From Gracilibacillus boraciitolerans JCM 21714 (lineage in GTDB: Bacteria > Bacillota > Bacilli > Bacillales > Amphibacillaceae), in NCBI RefSeq assembly GCF_000521485.1, contig NZ_BAVS01000026.1:1-45412 (forward strand): a stretch of 45,412 nucleotides of DNA, written 5' to 3'. A model generated the notes under the pieces. That model was not told where the DNA came from. It made no database searches and saw only the letters and a program-made list of their open reading frames with translations. This document shows positions 29,351 to 39,529 of this stretch, piece by piece (positions within the stretch are counted from its first letter, which is position 1; every line of letters begins with the position of its first letter). The position numbers and the translations under genes were made by a program.

Positions 29351-31001
29351 ATGATTTCACAAAAAAGAATTAAAGACTTAGGTAAATCACTCAATATTAA
29401 TATCACCGAAAGTCACAGCTTTGATCGAACGGATATCTCTCATTACTATTATATTTTCAATGAATACAAATTAAAAGGGTTTATAGAAGCACATAGTTTT
29501 GACGATAGTATATGAACACTTTATGACCGTTACAAAAATACACGTTCTTTGAATTTCGACCTTGAACTATTTCGTGAATTAAACATTGCTCTAAAATGTT
29601 ACGCCCTGTTGCAAATTTCATCTGAATTTATAATTCATCATACACAAACTGTGGCTCATTCGATAAAAGAAGCAATATCTATCAGTAGAGGATTTAGTTT
29701 GGAAGCTTTACCTGAATTGGAGGAATATGTTAACCAATTTGGATATGCCAAGCGTAATCGCATTACGGTGTATACCATTAGGTTTTTACATTTTATCAGC
29801 CATCCAAACATGGATGAATTCATTGAAATGTGCACCCCCCCGTTTTATCAATATGTTCAGAGAAATAGGAAACTTCCTAAATACGAATACATCCTATTAT
29901 TTGACGATGTCATTAATGACTTTGAAAACGATTGTACGAGTATGAGCGAGCAAAATACTACCCAATTTTATTATGGTGGAAAATTACAACCATTATTCCT
30001 TTACGCCCTAGTGAACTCCTCCTATTAAAGAAAGATTGTGTCATGAAAAAAGAAGACAATTCATATTGGATTACAGTTCCAAGGGAGAAACGTAAATATG
30101 AGGCTTATAGTGATATCGATGTTGAAAACACGCTACAAGTTAATAAAGAAACATATAATATAGTAAAAGCCTATCAAGATACGCTATCGGATGATATTGA
30201 ATCAAATTACTTAATGTCGTATGAAACCTACTACAAGTATTTAGATTTAAAAAGAGAAACCTACAAGAAAGACCTTTCTGTTCTACTGTTGTCCCAATTT
30301 CAAACGCTGTTAGATGATTTTTATAAAAAGATTGTTAAAGGCAAATACAGCTATTCAGAAGTTGAGCAAGTTTCTCCTGGTGACACTAGACATTTTGCCT
30401 TTTGTAACATGATGTTACAAGGGTTTAACATGCTATCTATAGCTAAGATGGGTGGACACAGACGATTAAGAACTCAACAAAACTACTGGGGGGGATATAT
30501 TGAATATTTTGCAGAATCATGGGTCTATATTCTATCTGAGAATAATCGTCTAGAACGATTAAATAAATCAATGTCAGATGGCATATTTAATATTAAAAAT
30601 CAGCTTGATAGGTACCGAATTTATGAACTTAGTGACTTCGAAACGCTAAGACCTGTAAAATATGGATATTGTACAGATTCAAATTTCCCTAATAACTGTA
30701 CCGGGATTGCCGTTTCTGCGATTTTTATCATTTTAGTCCAGAGGGAAAATATTCGGATGGAATTCAATGGTTAACAGATTGCTCAGACTTATTAGACCGC
30801 CGTATCAGTGATCAAATTAAATTACTGGGGCATATCAATCAAAATATGAAATTTAATTTGGATACAAACTATTATTCAACAATTGATCAGGAGGAGCTAT
30901 CTAGTACCGCAAATGAACTTAATAGAATGATGGAGCAAAAAGCTATGGTAGACTCTTTAATCCCTAAAAGACTTGAGGTAGATACAGATGATAAACAATG
31001 A
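29351..31001 (+). CDS. TnpB-like large tyrosine recombinase with C-terminal Cys cluster, three reading breaks
   Basis: Corrected length ~550 residues. Box I: TTIIPLRPSELLLLKKDC (Arg). Box II: GDTRHFAFCNMMLQGFNML, then GGHRRLRTQQNYWGG with His and the likely catalytic Tyr. A C-terminal segment YCTDSNFPNNCTGDCRFC is a probable zinc site, as in the large Tn554-type recombinase. Breaks: TGA at 29513-29515 where a Trp would fit (DDSI-W-TLYDRY), one lost base near 29934 before YEYERAKYYP, and three instead of four G near 30702 before DCRFCDF. Seven-base runs at 29836 and 30486 add Pro and Gly. The gene ends overlapping the next start by 14 bases, implying coupled translation. Confidence 0.78.
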
Positions 31002-31542
31002 TAACAAAAAAGGTCGGCCTAATAAATATACAGATACTGAACTTAAATCAATACTTGAGAAGCATGTTCAAGAAAATCCCGGGAAAATTACCTACCTTCA
31101 ATTAGAGAAGGCAACTAACATTAAACGCCATGTTTGGTCCCGAAGAATGTCTCATGTAATTAATAAATTGAATCAACCATTATTAGTCAATCCTTAAATG
31201 CAACAGAGCATACCCTTCCCCCTTCCTAATATAGATGAATATATTACTAGGTTTGAGAATAACAAAAAAGGATTAAGGGATGGTTTATATCATTTAAATG
31301 AAGTCATTCAGTCCCTTTACGAACGGAATTTGGAGTTAAACAAAAAAGTAAAAGAAAAAGAATTAAAGGAACAGCAGGACATAATTAAACATTATGAGAG
31401 TTTAGTAGTTGCTAGCACCAATCCTAGTGTTAGGCGGGAAAAAGAAATGCGAAGTAATGTTATTTCCATAAATGATAAGAACAAAGAGCAAAGTCTTAGT
31501 CTCGATATTAAAAGTAATTTTTCTACACTATTTGATGACTAA
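30988..31542 (+). CDS. TnpC-like accessory protein, split by an in-frame TAA immediately followed by ATG
   Basis: Two parts in one frame: 30988-31197 (69 residues, GRPNKYTDTELKSILEKHV, then a helix-turn-helix-like region) and 31198-31542 (114 residues, helical, coiled-coil region YERNLELNKKVKEKELKEQQ). The only separation is CCT TAA ATG. Position after the large recombinase and small basic/helical nature match TnpC of Tn554, which affects orientation and efficiency of transposition. Whether the TAA is a mutation, an error or a real two-gene arrangement is unknown. Confidence 0.6.
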
Positions 31543-31920
31543 AAATGGCAACAAAGTAGTTTGCTTGTTTTTTTTACTGATTAAGTACATATAATGCAGG
31601 AAAAAATCAATTTCATTGGTTATGAAAAAAAGACTCTCCAAACTCTTATCTAATAAGAAAAAAACATATAAATTCATTTAACACAGTGTATTCAGTAAAA
31701 GTTAAGTATAGCTAAAGGCTGGTCTAGTGAGCTGAGCTGAATATATTCCTTGAAAATGCTTTTATAAAATAATAGCACCTCAACAGGTAGTGAATAGAGC
31801 CTTTTGTTGAAAAAAGGCAATAATAAGACACCTAATCTTTTAACTTTTTTTAAAAAACTGAAAACTGTATTTACTATTTCTGGAAACAAAGATAGAATTG
31901 CAGTAGAAGGGGGTGAAATG
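31543..31920. other. Gap between recombinase genes and bacteriocin gene
   Basis: No gene seen. AT-rich leader of the bacteriocin gene; includes a small hairpin GCCTTTT-gttga-AAAAGGC (about 31798-31818). No unambiguous promoter could be fixed. Confidence 0.4.
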
Positions 31921-32271
31921 ATGAAAAAGTTTAAAATACTAGTTTTATCTTTCTTTACTATTGCATTTTTGGTAGGGGGGGGAGTTAGTTCAGTTAGTGC
32001 AGCTGAATACAATTACAGTTCATCAGGTAAAAGTTTTTCGAAAGCTTGGAGTTCAACGCCAATTAATACCTCAACAAGAACTATGAAGTATGGTTACAAT
32101 ACCTCATGGATTAACGAAGATTACACACATACTTATCACAAAAATAGTACGCACACAGCCTATGTTAAAAATACAAGTAAAGCACAAGAAAAAAATGCTA
32201 GAGCGGGTAGTTATGCAAAAGTCGAAATAACTCACGCAAGCGGAACAGTTTATTATAGTTACGAATATTAA
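31921..32271 (+). CDS. Lactococcin-972-like bacteriocin precursor
   Basis: A 116-residue precursor with a Sec signal peptide (MMKKFKILVLSFFTIAFLV, likely cut after SVSA) and a ~90-residue mature part rich in Tyr, Ser, Thr and His with no Cys. The pattern GKSFSKAW, GYNTSW, YHKNSTHTAYVKN, KNARAGSYAKVEI and final YYSYEY matches lactococcin 972 (HSATVVNN, RAGVWAKATV, FYYNFW), which blocks septum formation by binding lipid II. The genes nearby encode the usual ABC ATPase and DUF1430 protein. AGAAGGGGGTGAAATG gives the start (second ATG at 31924 also possible). An eight-G run at 31975 lengthens the signal peptide by one Gly. The stop overlaps the convergent gene's stop. Confidence 0.82.
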   Translation: MKKFKILVLSFFTIAFLVGGGVSSVSAAEYNYSSSGKSFSKAWSSTPINTSTRTMKYGYNTSWINEDYTHTYHKNSTHTAYVKNTSKAQEKNARAGSYAKVEITHASGTVYYSYEY

Positions 32272-32774
32272 ATTGCATTGATTTCACTTAGTTTTTTCTT
32301 GCTTGTAAAGATTGTTAAAAGTCGAATCCCCCATTCTTTTTTTGCGATAGATTTTATCTCATTTATAGCATCTTGCTTTGATTCAAGGATTTGTTTATGT
32401 TCTTCATCCTCTGTTTCTAGGTGTTCGTTAGTCTCAATTTGATAACTTACTTCACTTTCGTCATCTGTCACAACGAGACCATATGAGAATTCCTTATTAT
32501 AAAGAGGTACCCAGATAATTAAATCTACTTTATCTTGACTATGATGGATTGCTATATTTGTATAAGTCTGAAAAAATGGAGCATCATAGACAGATAGTAC
32601 CATATTGGATTCGTTTTTAGCATAATCACCTAAAGCATTTTTTTCAAAACCTTGTGCATAGGTATTTATTACTTGGTTATTAGAATAAATATGAATACCT
32701 AAATATAAAGAAGTTGCGACAACGATCCCAATGATTATTCTTATAATAACTTTTTTATAGTTCAAGAATAGCAT
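32268..32774 (-). CDS. Small membrane-anchored protein of the bacteriocin locus
   Basis: A 168-residue protein with one N-terminal membrane helix (IIIGIVVATSLYLGIHIY) and an extracytoplasmic acidic domain (EVSYQIETNEHLETEDEEHK). I do not recognise a family. Its ATG lies inside the 3' end of the ABC ATPase gene (20-base overlap), so it is translated with it and probably serves the same export or immunity system. The tail converges on the bacteriocin gene with a 4-base overlap of ends. Confidence 0.7.
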   Translation of the reverse strand: MLFLNYKKVIIRIIIGIVVATSLYLGIHIYSNNQVINTYAQGFEKNALGDYAKNESNMVLSVYDAPFFQTYTNIAIHHSQDKVDLIIWVPLYNKEFSYGLVVTDDESEVSYQIETNEHLETEDEEHKQILESKQDAINEIKSIAKKEWGIRLLTIFTSKKKLSEINAI

Positions 32775-33365
32775 CTCCCATCTTTTTTAATTCTTCATTG
32801 TGAGTAACTAAAATAATTGTCTTTCCTCCTTTATTTAGCTCTTTTATATGTCCCATAATTAGGTTAGCATTATGTTTATCCAGGCTTCCTGTCGGTTCAT
32901 CAGCTAATATAATACTGCATTTTTTCATAAATAAACGCGCAATCGCTATTCTTTGCTGTTCACCACCTGACAAAGTAAAAATTTTGCTTTTTTCGTAACC
33001 ATTCATTCCAACCTTTTCCAATACAGAGGAAACAGTCATGTTGTTCCTATATTTCTTATCAATCATTAAAATGTTTTCTGCAACAGTCTTATTTTCTACT
33101 AATGCATAATTCTGAAAAAGGAAACCAATTTTTTCTCTATACGCTTTAATAACATCTGCATTAATAGATAGGTCTAACCCATCTAGTATTACTTTTCCCG
33201 AGTCAATCTTCTCGATTCCCCCCAATAATATTTAAAAGTGTCGTTTTTGCCACTCCCGCTCTTACCGCTGAATACGACAAAATCCCCTTGTTTTATAGAA
33301 CATGAGAAGTCATTGAATATCACACGATCACCAAATTTTTTGGATATATTTTTAATTTCCAACAT
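32755..33365 (-). CDS. ABC transporter ATP-binding protein, lactococcin-972-type export/immunity (two frame errors)
   Basis: Walker A is GKSGSGKTTLL after removing one extra A near 33247, the signature is TLSGGEQQRIAIARL, and Walker B is SIILADEPTGSLD, with VTHNEELKKMGD as H loop. Small single-domain ATPases of this type accompany lactococcin-972-like bacteriocins. A second break is a six-C run at 33218-33223 (five expected, giving IIGGIEKIDSG). The ATG at 33365 follows AAAGGTGG and is 2 bases after the stop of the large membrane protein. It probably powers that protein. Confidence 0.83.
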
Positions 33366-33366
33366 A

Positions 33367-35351
33367 CTACACACCACCTTTCAATATATGAGGTATATTT
33401 ATTTTTTCATATTTATTAATATATAACCAAAGAATGACAATAGTATTAGTAAGCACAATGGTACTTGAAGTAAGGATAAAGAGAATAGAAAATTGATAAA
33501 ATATAAATTTACCTATGAAAGCAATTATCACACCAGAAATAAAAGCTCCTATTAATAGCTTAAATAAGCCTTTATATCGTTGGAAAAATTTTTACCAAGT
33601 ACTTTACCAAGAGCTATTTCAATGGCTCTTGAATTAAAATCCATTTTTAAAATGGTAGATAAAGAAATATTAAATAGAATTAACGTCATAGTACTCAAAA
33701 TGATATTAATCAAAAATATTAATACCTTCTCTGCACGTTTTTCTAGATATAAATCCTTTATATTATTTTTATAAAAAGTCTCGTTTTCATAACCTATTTT
33801 TTTAATAAAAGCTTCATAATCATTGTCATGGTGAAATTTCACTGATGAATTAAATACATAGGCACTCGATAGATTACTAGGGAATTTATTATGGGTATCC
33901 AAAATGATAATAGGATTTTTCTTATAATTATCTGCTAGGTTCGTCATATTAATATCGTATACTAATAATTCATAAGGATCCCTTATATAAATAGTATCAA
34001 AAATCCCATCATCACTTTGTAACAATTCAGTAATTTCATTAGATGCTGATGAATCAAATATCCCCCCCTTTTCTTTTAATTCCTCATCTGTGTATCTAGA
34101 AATTATATAATATCGATCCTCAACCAGTTTATTCAAATCAACTTTAAGATGCTCTATATCTTTTTTTGCATATTTATTCAAATATACAACTGGTTCATTT
34201 ACTGTTGTCATGCTTGATGACACACCACCATTGTTTGAAAAATCGAAAGATAGATGTATTTGGTAATTATCTAGATTATCATTATAAAAATTATTAGCAT
34301 GTTTCATATCAGTGTCAAAATTTGTAGTGTCTGATAATTCTTTAAATAAAAAGAAAATATTATCATAAGTATAAAAGTCTTCCCAGTTATCTTCTTGATT
34401 AATGGTTTGTATTGCATCGTAAATTGTCTTTAAATTAAAAGATAACGTTAGAATTAATGTTATTGTTATAATAAACAATGCAACGAAAGTTAGCATTTTG
34501 TATCCCCACGTGTAATAACTTTTAACAAATGTCTTCTTAATATCCAAATTACGAAGCATGAAAAACATTAAATTGGTAGATAGAACGATAAAAAGTATCA
34601 CAAGTGATGATATTAACAAAAACTTAGATGATTCTGTTATCAATTGTGCTATTAACATCCCTATAATAGCACTACTAATAATCGTTACTGAGTTGGTGAA
34701 AACGAGAGGAAGAATGATATCTTTTTTTTCAGACCCATTAAAGTATTTGATTAAAACTTCTTTTTTTAGGTTATTCACTTCAAAAGTTACATATAAAAAT
34801 ATTATAAAAAACACAAAAACCCAAGCAGAAATAATCATAAATCCAGCATCATTTGGATAATGGTTTTCTACAGGCTTACTCATTCCGTACTTATCAATGG
34901 TTATTGAACGCAGTGTTTCCACATTTTCTTCAGTTCCAAAAACATAGTAATACTCTTCTGTGTTTATTATTTCAATTTCTCTAAAGGGTTTAAAAATAAC
35001 TTCTCTGTTACCACTTATTAACGAATTAAACGAAGATACATCATTCTTTGCTAATATTCTATTTTTAAAGTAATCTTTATTTTCATCTGTAGTATAAATT
35101 GTGTAGGTAGCGGAATTTTTAGAATTAACAGTGGAAGTAATCAAATATATTTTTAAATGCAGTTCCTTACTTAATTCCTCTAAATCATTTAGGTATTCTC
35201 GATTTAATTCCTCACTATTACCACTTATTTTATACTTAAAATCACTTTCATTTACTTTACCATCTAAAAAATAAATATATGCATCTCCTATGATTGTAAA
35301 TACTATAAAAAATAAAAAGGAGAAAAATGCAAGTTTTTTCTTATCCACCAT
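33367..35351 (-). CDS. DUF1430-like bacteriocin-associated integral membrane protein (probable immunity/transporter subunit), one frameshift
   Basis: About 660 residues: an N-terminal membrane anchor (LAFFSFLFFIVFTIIGDAYI), a ~150-residue outer domain, a block of four helices (NSVTIISSAIIGMLIAQLI among them), a second outer domain of ~220 residues, then further helices. This FtsX/MacB-like layout with the bacteriocin and ATPase beside it matches the large membrane proteins assigned as immunity factors of lactococcin 972. The frame breaks at about 33590 (five instead of six A before TTTTTCC), after which GLFKLLIGAFISGVIIAF and two more helices are readable to the TAG at 33367. ATG 35351 is 11 bases after GGAGG. 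A seven-C run at 34062 adds a Gly. Confidence 0.78.
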
Positions 35352-35513
35352 AATATATAAATCCTCCATTAATAAAAAATGACGGTACTGTTTATAGGTA
35401 AGCTTATTTACATTCTAATAAATTTAAAAATGTTTCTATAATTCTAATTATAAACTAAATATTAGGAGATGAATAGAGCAACAGGTTTATTATAGCCTAT
35501 CGCTCTTGATCTA

Positions 35514-35936
35514 TTAATCAGTATCGTCGTCCTTTTTATATTTAACTTCATTTAATTTTCCACCCATGGTTATTTGGTCCATTGCTTCTTTAATTTTCTT
35601 CTTACCACTGTCATCAAAGGACTGTAAGTCAATCAAAATTAATTCTGTATTGAAGCTATAGGTAAACTGCTCACGTCATTTAATTCTAATGCTGCAATTA
35701 AGAACTGAATCGTATTATCCATTGTATCATCAGAAGGAATTACTCTAACGCCCTTCTTTCTGTCAACAGGCGCTTCGTTAGTAAGCATTTCTTGTGTCAA
35801 TTCCCCACCGCGTATAGCCTCTCCATTTTTAATAAGTGCTTTCTTTTCCTCTGTGGATACCACCTGATAACCATTACTCAACAGTGCAACTGTTACTGTA
35901 ACAATTACAAGGAAAATTTTTTATAAGATTAACCAT
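35514..35936 (-). CDS. Hypothetical secreted protein, two frame breaks
   Basis: About 140 residues after correction: MVNLIKK, then signal-like IFLVIVTVTVALLSNGYQVVS (one base lost near 35922 before this), a charged region (EKKALIKNGEAIRGGEL), then DDTMDNTIQFLIAALELNDV, and after a second break near 35648 ELILIDLQSFDDSGKKKI. It ends with an Asp tail (KKDDDTD). No family recognised. AGGAGATCCTAA precedes ATG 35936. It lies upstream of and in the same direction as the bacteriocin-associated genes, with a 160-base gap. Confidence 0.6.
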
Positions 35937-35959
35937 TTAGGATCTCCTGAATTTATAAG

Positions 35960-35993
35960 AGAAACCATGAACACCTCATAGTCCATGGTTTCT
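35960..35993 (-). terminator. Hairpin after the NlpC/P60 fragment
   Basis: AGAAACCATG pairs with CATGGTTTCT (10 bp) around a 14-base loop, followed on the minus strand by TCTTATAAATT. Confidence 0.55.
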
Positions 35994-35997
35994 ACCT

Positions 35998-36237
35998 TTA
36001 AAAAATGCGTCCCACATGGCCACTAAACACCCCCCCTTGCCAGTAGGTATTACTATTTTGGTCTATAACCGCAATACCAGTTGACCCTTCAGATCCACTT
36101 GCCATTCCCTAACCATATACCAACATGGCCGTCTGATTTATAGGTGTCGGAAAATATAATATCCCCCCCTGGCTGTATTTTATTAAAAGGTACTTTTGAC
36201 CCCCCCATTCTGTTTAATGTTTCTGTACTTGAACATA
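35998..36237 (-). pseudogene. C-terminal fragment of an NlpC/P60 cell-wall peptidase
   Basis: Reads CSSTETLNRMG, KVPFNKIQPGGDIIFSDTY and SDGHVGIWLGNG, matching the Cys block, the QPGDLVFF-like block and the HVGIYIG catalytic His block of NlpC/P60 endopeptidases. The N-terminal part upstream of the Cys is missing because IS3-derived sequence begins there. A break near 36093 precedes GSEGSTGIAVID and the final SGHVGRIF. Seven-base runs at 36200, 36152 and 36031 each add a Gly (QPGGD for QPGD). Confidence 0.75.
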
Positions 36238-36785
36238 CTATGCAAAATAACCGAGGAAGAAGCAAAAGACTAGAACTTAGATTACCAGAAAGCCATTTAG
36301 CAAAATCTGCCAATCAGGTTTGGACATGGGACATTACGTGGCTAAAAGATCCGGTGAAAGGCATGTTTTTTCGACTCTATTTATTTATGATATTTTTAGT
36401 AGAAAGATAGTAGGTTGGGAGATTTGGGAAACAGAAGAGGCAAATTATGCAGAAGAGTTGATGAAAAAGACAGTTATTAGCGAAAAGATTCAGGGTAGAC
36501 CCATGGTCCTCCATTCCGATAATGGTAGTCCTATGAAAGCAGCGACGTTTCAAGTATTACTTGAAAGATTGGGGATCCAAAGCTCTTATTCAAGATCTCG
36601 AGTAAGTAATGATAATCCTTATTCTAAAGCCAGGAGCCCATATTGAAATACTTAAAACGCGAAAAAAGTTTATGAGTTAGCGAAACAAAAAACACCCAGG
36701 GCGTTGGTCACGCTCAACCAGAGACTAGAGTGCACATGACTCAGTGGCGTTAAATCCAATGAAGAAAAAAATGGAAAAAGAATAA
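36238..36785 (+). pseudogene. Decayed IS3-family transposase (OrfB, DDE type)
   Basis: Readable pieces: QNNRGRSKRLEL, NQVWTWDITWLKDPVKG (first Asp), then after a break at ~36395 SRKIVGWEIWETEEANYAEE and MVLHSDNGSPMKAATFQVL (second Asp), SRVSNDNPYS; the block with the catalytic Glu is deleted, and the C-terminal VYELAKQK, GRWSRSTRDW and final MKKKMEKE follow in other frames. The 5' OrfA part is absent. Inactive remnant that truncates the NlpC/P60 gene. Confidence 0.8.
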
Positions 36786-36876
36786 ACAAAATAGTCTACT
36801 GCGACCCGTTGTCGCATTTCCCTTGAATTTTATTGTATTAAAGATAAAGAGTTACTATCGCGCTTCGCTTTGGTGA

Positions 36877-36922
36877 CCCTCTCATCAAAGAACAGAACTC
36901 GTTCTATTCTTTGATGAGAGGG
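36877..36922. repeat. Perfect 16-bp inverted repeat
   Basis: CCCTCTCATCAAAGAA and TTCTTTGATGAGAGGG separated by 14 bases, followed by a seven-G run start. It lies in the ~177-base gap between the IS3 remnant and a membrane protein gene. It could be a terminator for either strand or a mobile-element end. Confidence 0.7.
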
Positions 36923-36962
36923 GGGGAAGGGTAGTTCTATCTTGACAAACACCGAGGGTTGA

Positions 36963-37304
36963 CTACTTTTTATATTTTCGATATATATATATAGCACCCA
37001 CTACATAACAGACGCATATAGAAATAAACCAAAGTGACAATTGTAACCCTAATTGAGGTGTTATGGCAAGTAATGTTTGGATACTGTAAATTTCATAGAG
37101 AATGTTATTAAGGAATTGAAACCCTGCCAACATCCATTCTCGAAAAAGCAAATAGACAAGGGGGGGACCTATAGAAAGAATAAAAATCGTCAACAGATTG
37201 TCATATTGGATATAATCTGTTGCAAGTATTTCCCAGAAGGTAAAATCAGGATGAACTTCAATGCGAAAGATCCATCTTAGAAGTTCTTCTAGTAAGTCTA
37301 TCAC
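36963..37304 (-). CDS. Small integral membrane protein, function unknown
   Basis: 113 residues with three likely membrane helices (YDNLLTIFILSIGPPLVYLL; IQTLLAITPQLGLQLSLW region; ICVCYVVGAIYIYRKYKK end). No family recognised. It starts with GTG 37304 after a poly-G site; it is 53 bases downstream of the lipase-like gene with a terminator between. The PP pair comes from a seven-G/C run at 37160-37166. Confidence 0.55.
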   Translation of the reverse strand: MIDLLEELLRWIFRIEVHPDFTFWEILATDYIQYDNLLTIFILSIGPPLVYLLFREWMLAGFQFLNNILYEIYSIQTLLAITPQLGLQLSLWFISICVCYVVGAIYIYRKYKK

Positions 37305-37322
37305 CTATATTCCCCCCCCTAA

Positions 37323-37352
37323 AATAAAGCTCCCCCCAAAAAGGAGCTTTAT
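37323..37352 (-). terminator. Terminator after the lipase-like gene
   Basis: AATAAAGCTCC pairs with GGAGCTTTATT around a C/A loop (11-bp stem), directly next to the stop at 37357. Confidence 0.85.
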
Positions 37353-37356
37353 TTAT

Positions 37357-39426
37357 TCAATCATAAACGCCTTGCAAAACATCTTCAACCCTGATGTATG
37401 AAGCATATAATCTCTTGAATTCTGAGTGCCCGCCTTGCTTACCTATCCATAACCATTTTTTAGTCATGTCTACATGGCTAATTTGTTGGGGCGAATCTGG
37501 GTCTAAATCCGAACCTAATGCGGAATCTAGACTTACAAGTCCATCCCCCCCAAAACCACATAAGTTACTTATCCCATCACAACTATCAGTAATATCAAAC
37601 CTGTTTGCATACCAATTATGGTAACTGTTATAGTCTGTAACCGCCACATCGTTATTATTCGATACAACATGGTATTGATTTTCCTCGGTATCGGGAATGT
37701 CTTCAAGGTCCTCATCGACTCCTGCAAACGCAAAGTATTTGGTATAAGTATGTCCTTCACTAGCACTATTGTAATAATCTTCTCCATATAAGGTTTCACA
37801 ATAAGCATCTGAAATAGAATCATCCCATAACTCACTGTTCCCCCCTGTCTAAATCTCCAGCTGCAGAATTGTTTACACCAAAGTGAGGAGTTCCAAACGT
37901 TATTAATCGGTCTATATCTAAAGTTCCATCTGTAAGTTCGATAAAGTGTCGTGAAACAAGACCTCCTTTACTATGGGCAATAATATTAAAATCTTGGTAA
38001 GATGAGATACTATCAACATGTGTTCTAAGCCCTTGTATGAAACTTTCTAAATCATCTCCAGCAATTCCAACGTGATTATTCGCACCGTATTGATAAGCAA
38101 ATAAATCTACGTTAGGCGTATAGCTATTATACTCGATCAAACGTTCCGGAAGTTCAATTATACTATCATCACCATTATCATAGCTATCAATATAATGGGT
38201 GTCTACATTACTATAAGGTTGGTTTTCAGCCCAAGAATACGTGTTACCAGTAAAAGATTCAGTGGAACTAATACCTTCGTTTGCATCGGCATGACCATAA
38301 TCATTTTCCCATTTCATATTTAACTCCCATGCACTGCTTGGACTGCTGTTTAATCCATGTATAAAAATTATAGGAGGCATACCACTTTCAGCTGTACTTG
38401 AAACGGCTGTTGCAAGGATTTGATTTGTTTGTTGGTCCTGATAAATGACTTAATATGATAAATGGTTGATTTATTACCCTCCTCCACACGGAACGCATCC
38501 TCAATAGTCTGTGTTTCCCCCATTGACTTTTTTTATCAATGCTTTGAATCTGAGACGCTTTTATTTCATAGTTTGGCAAATTTAAAAATTTAATCGACTT
38601 GTCTTGTTTTTTCAAATCTTTTAATATATTTTTGTTTAGTTTTTTAAGTTTCTTGTTTTCTTTTACTACATTCTTATAATCTTCTTTTGATTGAACTATT
38701 AGGATGCCACCGTCCGTTGTCGCTTGAATGGTGTTCGTTTTTTTATCATATTTTTGTTTCTTTACTTTTATAAACTGAGCTTGATTATCCTTATATTTTA
38801 ATAGAATCGGTTTCTTATCCACAGCTTCACTGGGGGGGAGGGACACCGTAATATCAAAGGATAGATTTGATCCAAATTCATTAATTTCAAATGCTTTTAA
38901 ACTCTCCATTTGATTTACAAGGAGATTATGATTTTCAATCACTACAAATTGTTTAGGCATATTTCCTGGTCCATTCACAGTACCTGTTACCCCCCCAAGG
39001 TCGTTAGAAGGAATTTCATAGGTCCTTCTTTCATCACCATCATCTAAGCCATTCCCGTTTTCATCCGCAATAGTAGGATTAGTTCCAAATGTTTCAATTT
39101 CAATGTCGTCGTGAAGACCATCGCCATCGGTATCAATTCTTGTTGGATCAGTTCCCTGTTGCTCATGTTCAGTTGCGTCACCATATCCATCACCATCGGT
39201 ATCTTTTCTCGCAACAGATGTACCCTGCTCATTTTCTACTTGATTCATAAGACCGTCACCATCCATGTCACCATGGGCTTCAAACACCAATCCCTTATTA
39301 ATACCGGTTCCTTCAATGATTTTTTTTTGTCTCTTCTCCATATGCTAAGTTCATTGAGGATAAAGAAAATATTCCAATCAAACTAATAGTACTTAATACT
39401 TTTAATGCTTTTTGGTAAACCTTCAT
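37357..39426 (-). CDS. Secreted alpha/beta hydrolase (lipase-like) with calcium-binding thrombospondin-3-type repeats, several frame errors
   Basis: About 690 residues: signal peptide (MKVYQKALKVLSTISLIGIF), four Asp-rich repeats (DMDGDGLMNQVENE, DTDGDGYGDATEHE, DTDGDGLHDDIEIE, DENGNGLDDGDE) of the thrombospondin-3 type that bind calcium, a beta-rich linker with Lys-rich coiled part, and a lipase domain: oxyanion IIFIHGLNSSPSSAWE, nucleophile IIAHSKGGLVSR, FGTPHFG, and a later GDGLVSLDS plus His candidates. Predicted role: calcium-stabilised extracellular esterase or lipase; substrate unknown. Breaks: nine instead of eight A near 39335, five instead of four G at 38516, one C lost near 38450, six instead of five G at 37840. 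Runs at 38833, 38991 and 37542 keep frame. Confidence 0.75.
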
Positions 39427-39529
39427 TATTAATTTCCCCCCCATCCCTAAATCATCATATTTCTAAAAAAAAACCTTATCATCATTGCAAATACTTTGGC
39501 GAACTTAGTAAAATAAATGTTCGTCGAAC

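Noticed and set aside
28311-31542. Phage integrase/prophage interpretation of the element
   Set aside because: Three tandem recombinase-type genes and bacteriocin cargo are present, with no phage structural, lysis or replication genes.
34558-34860. 100-residue plus-strand open frame in the DUF1430-like gene
   Set aside because: Antisense of membrane-helix codons; no ribosome site or recognisable features.
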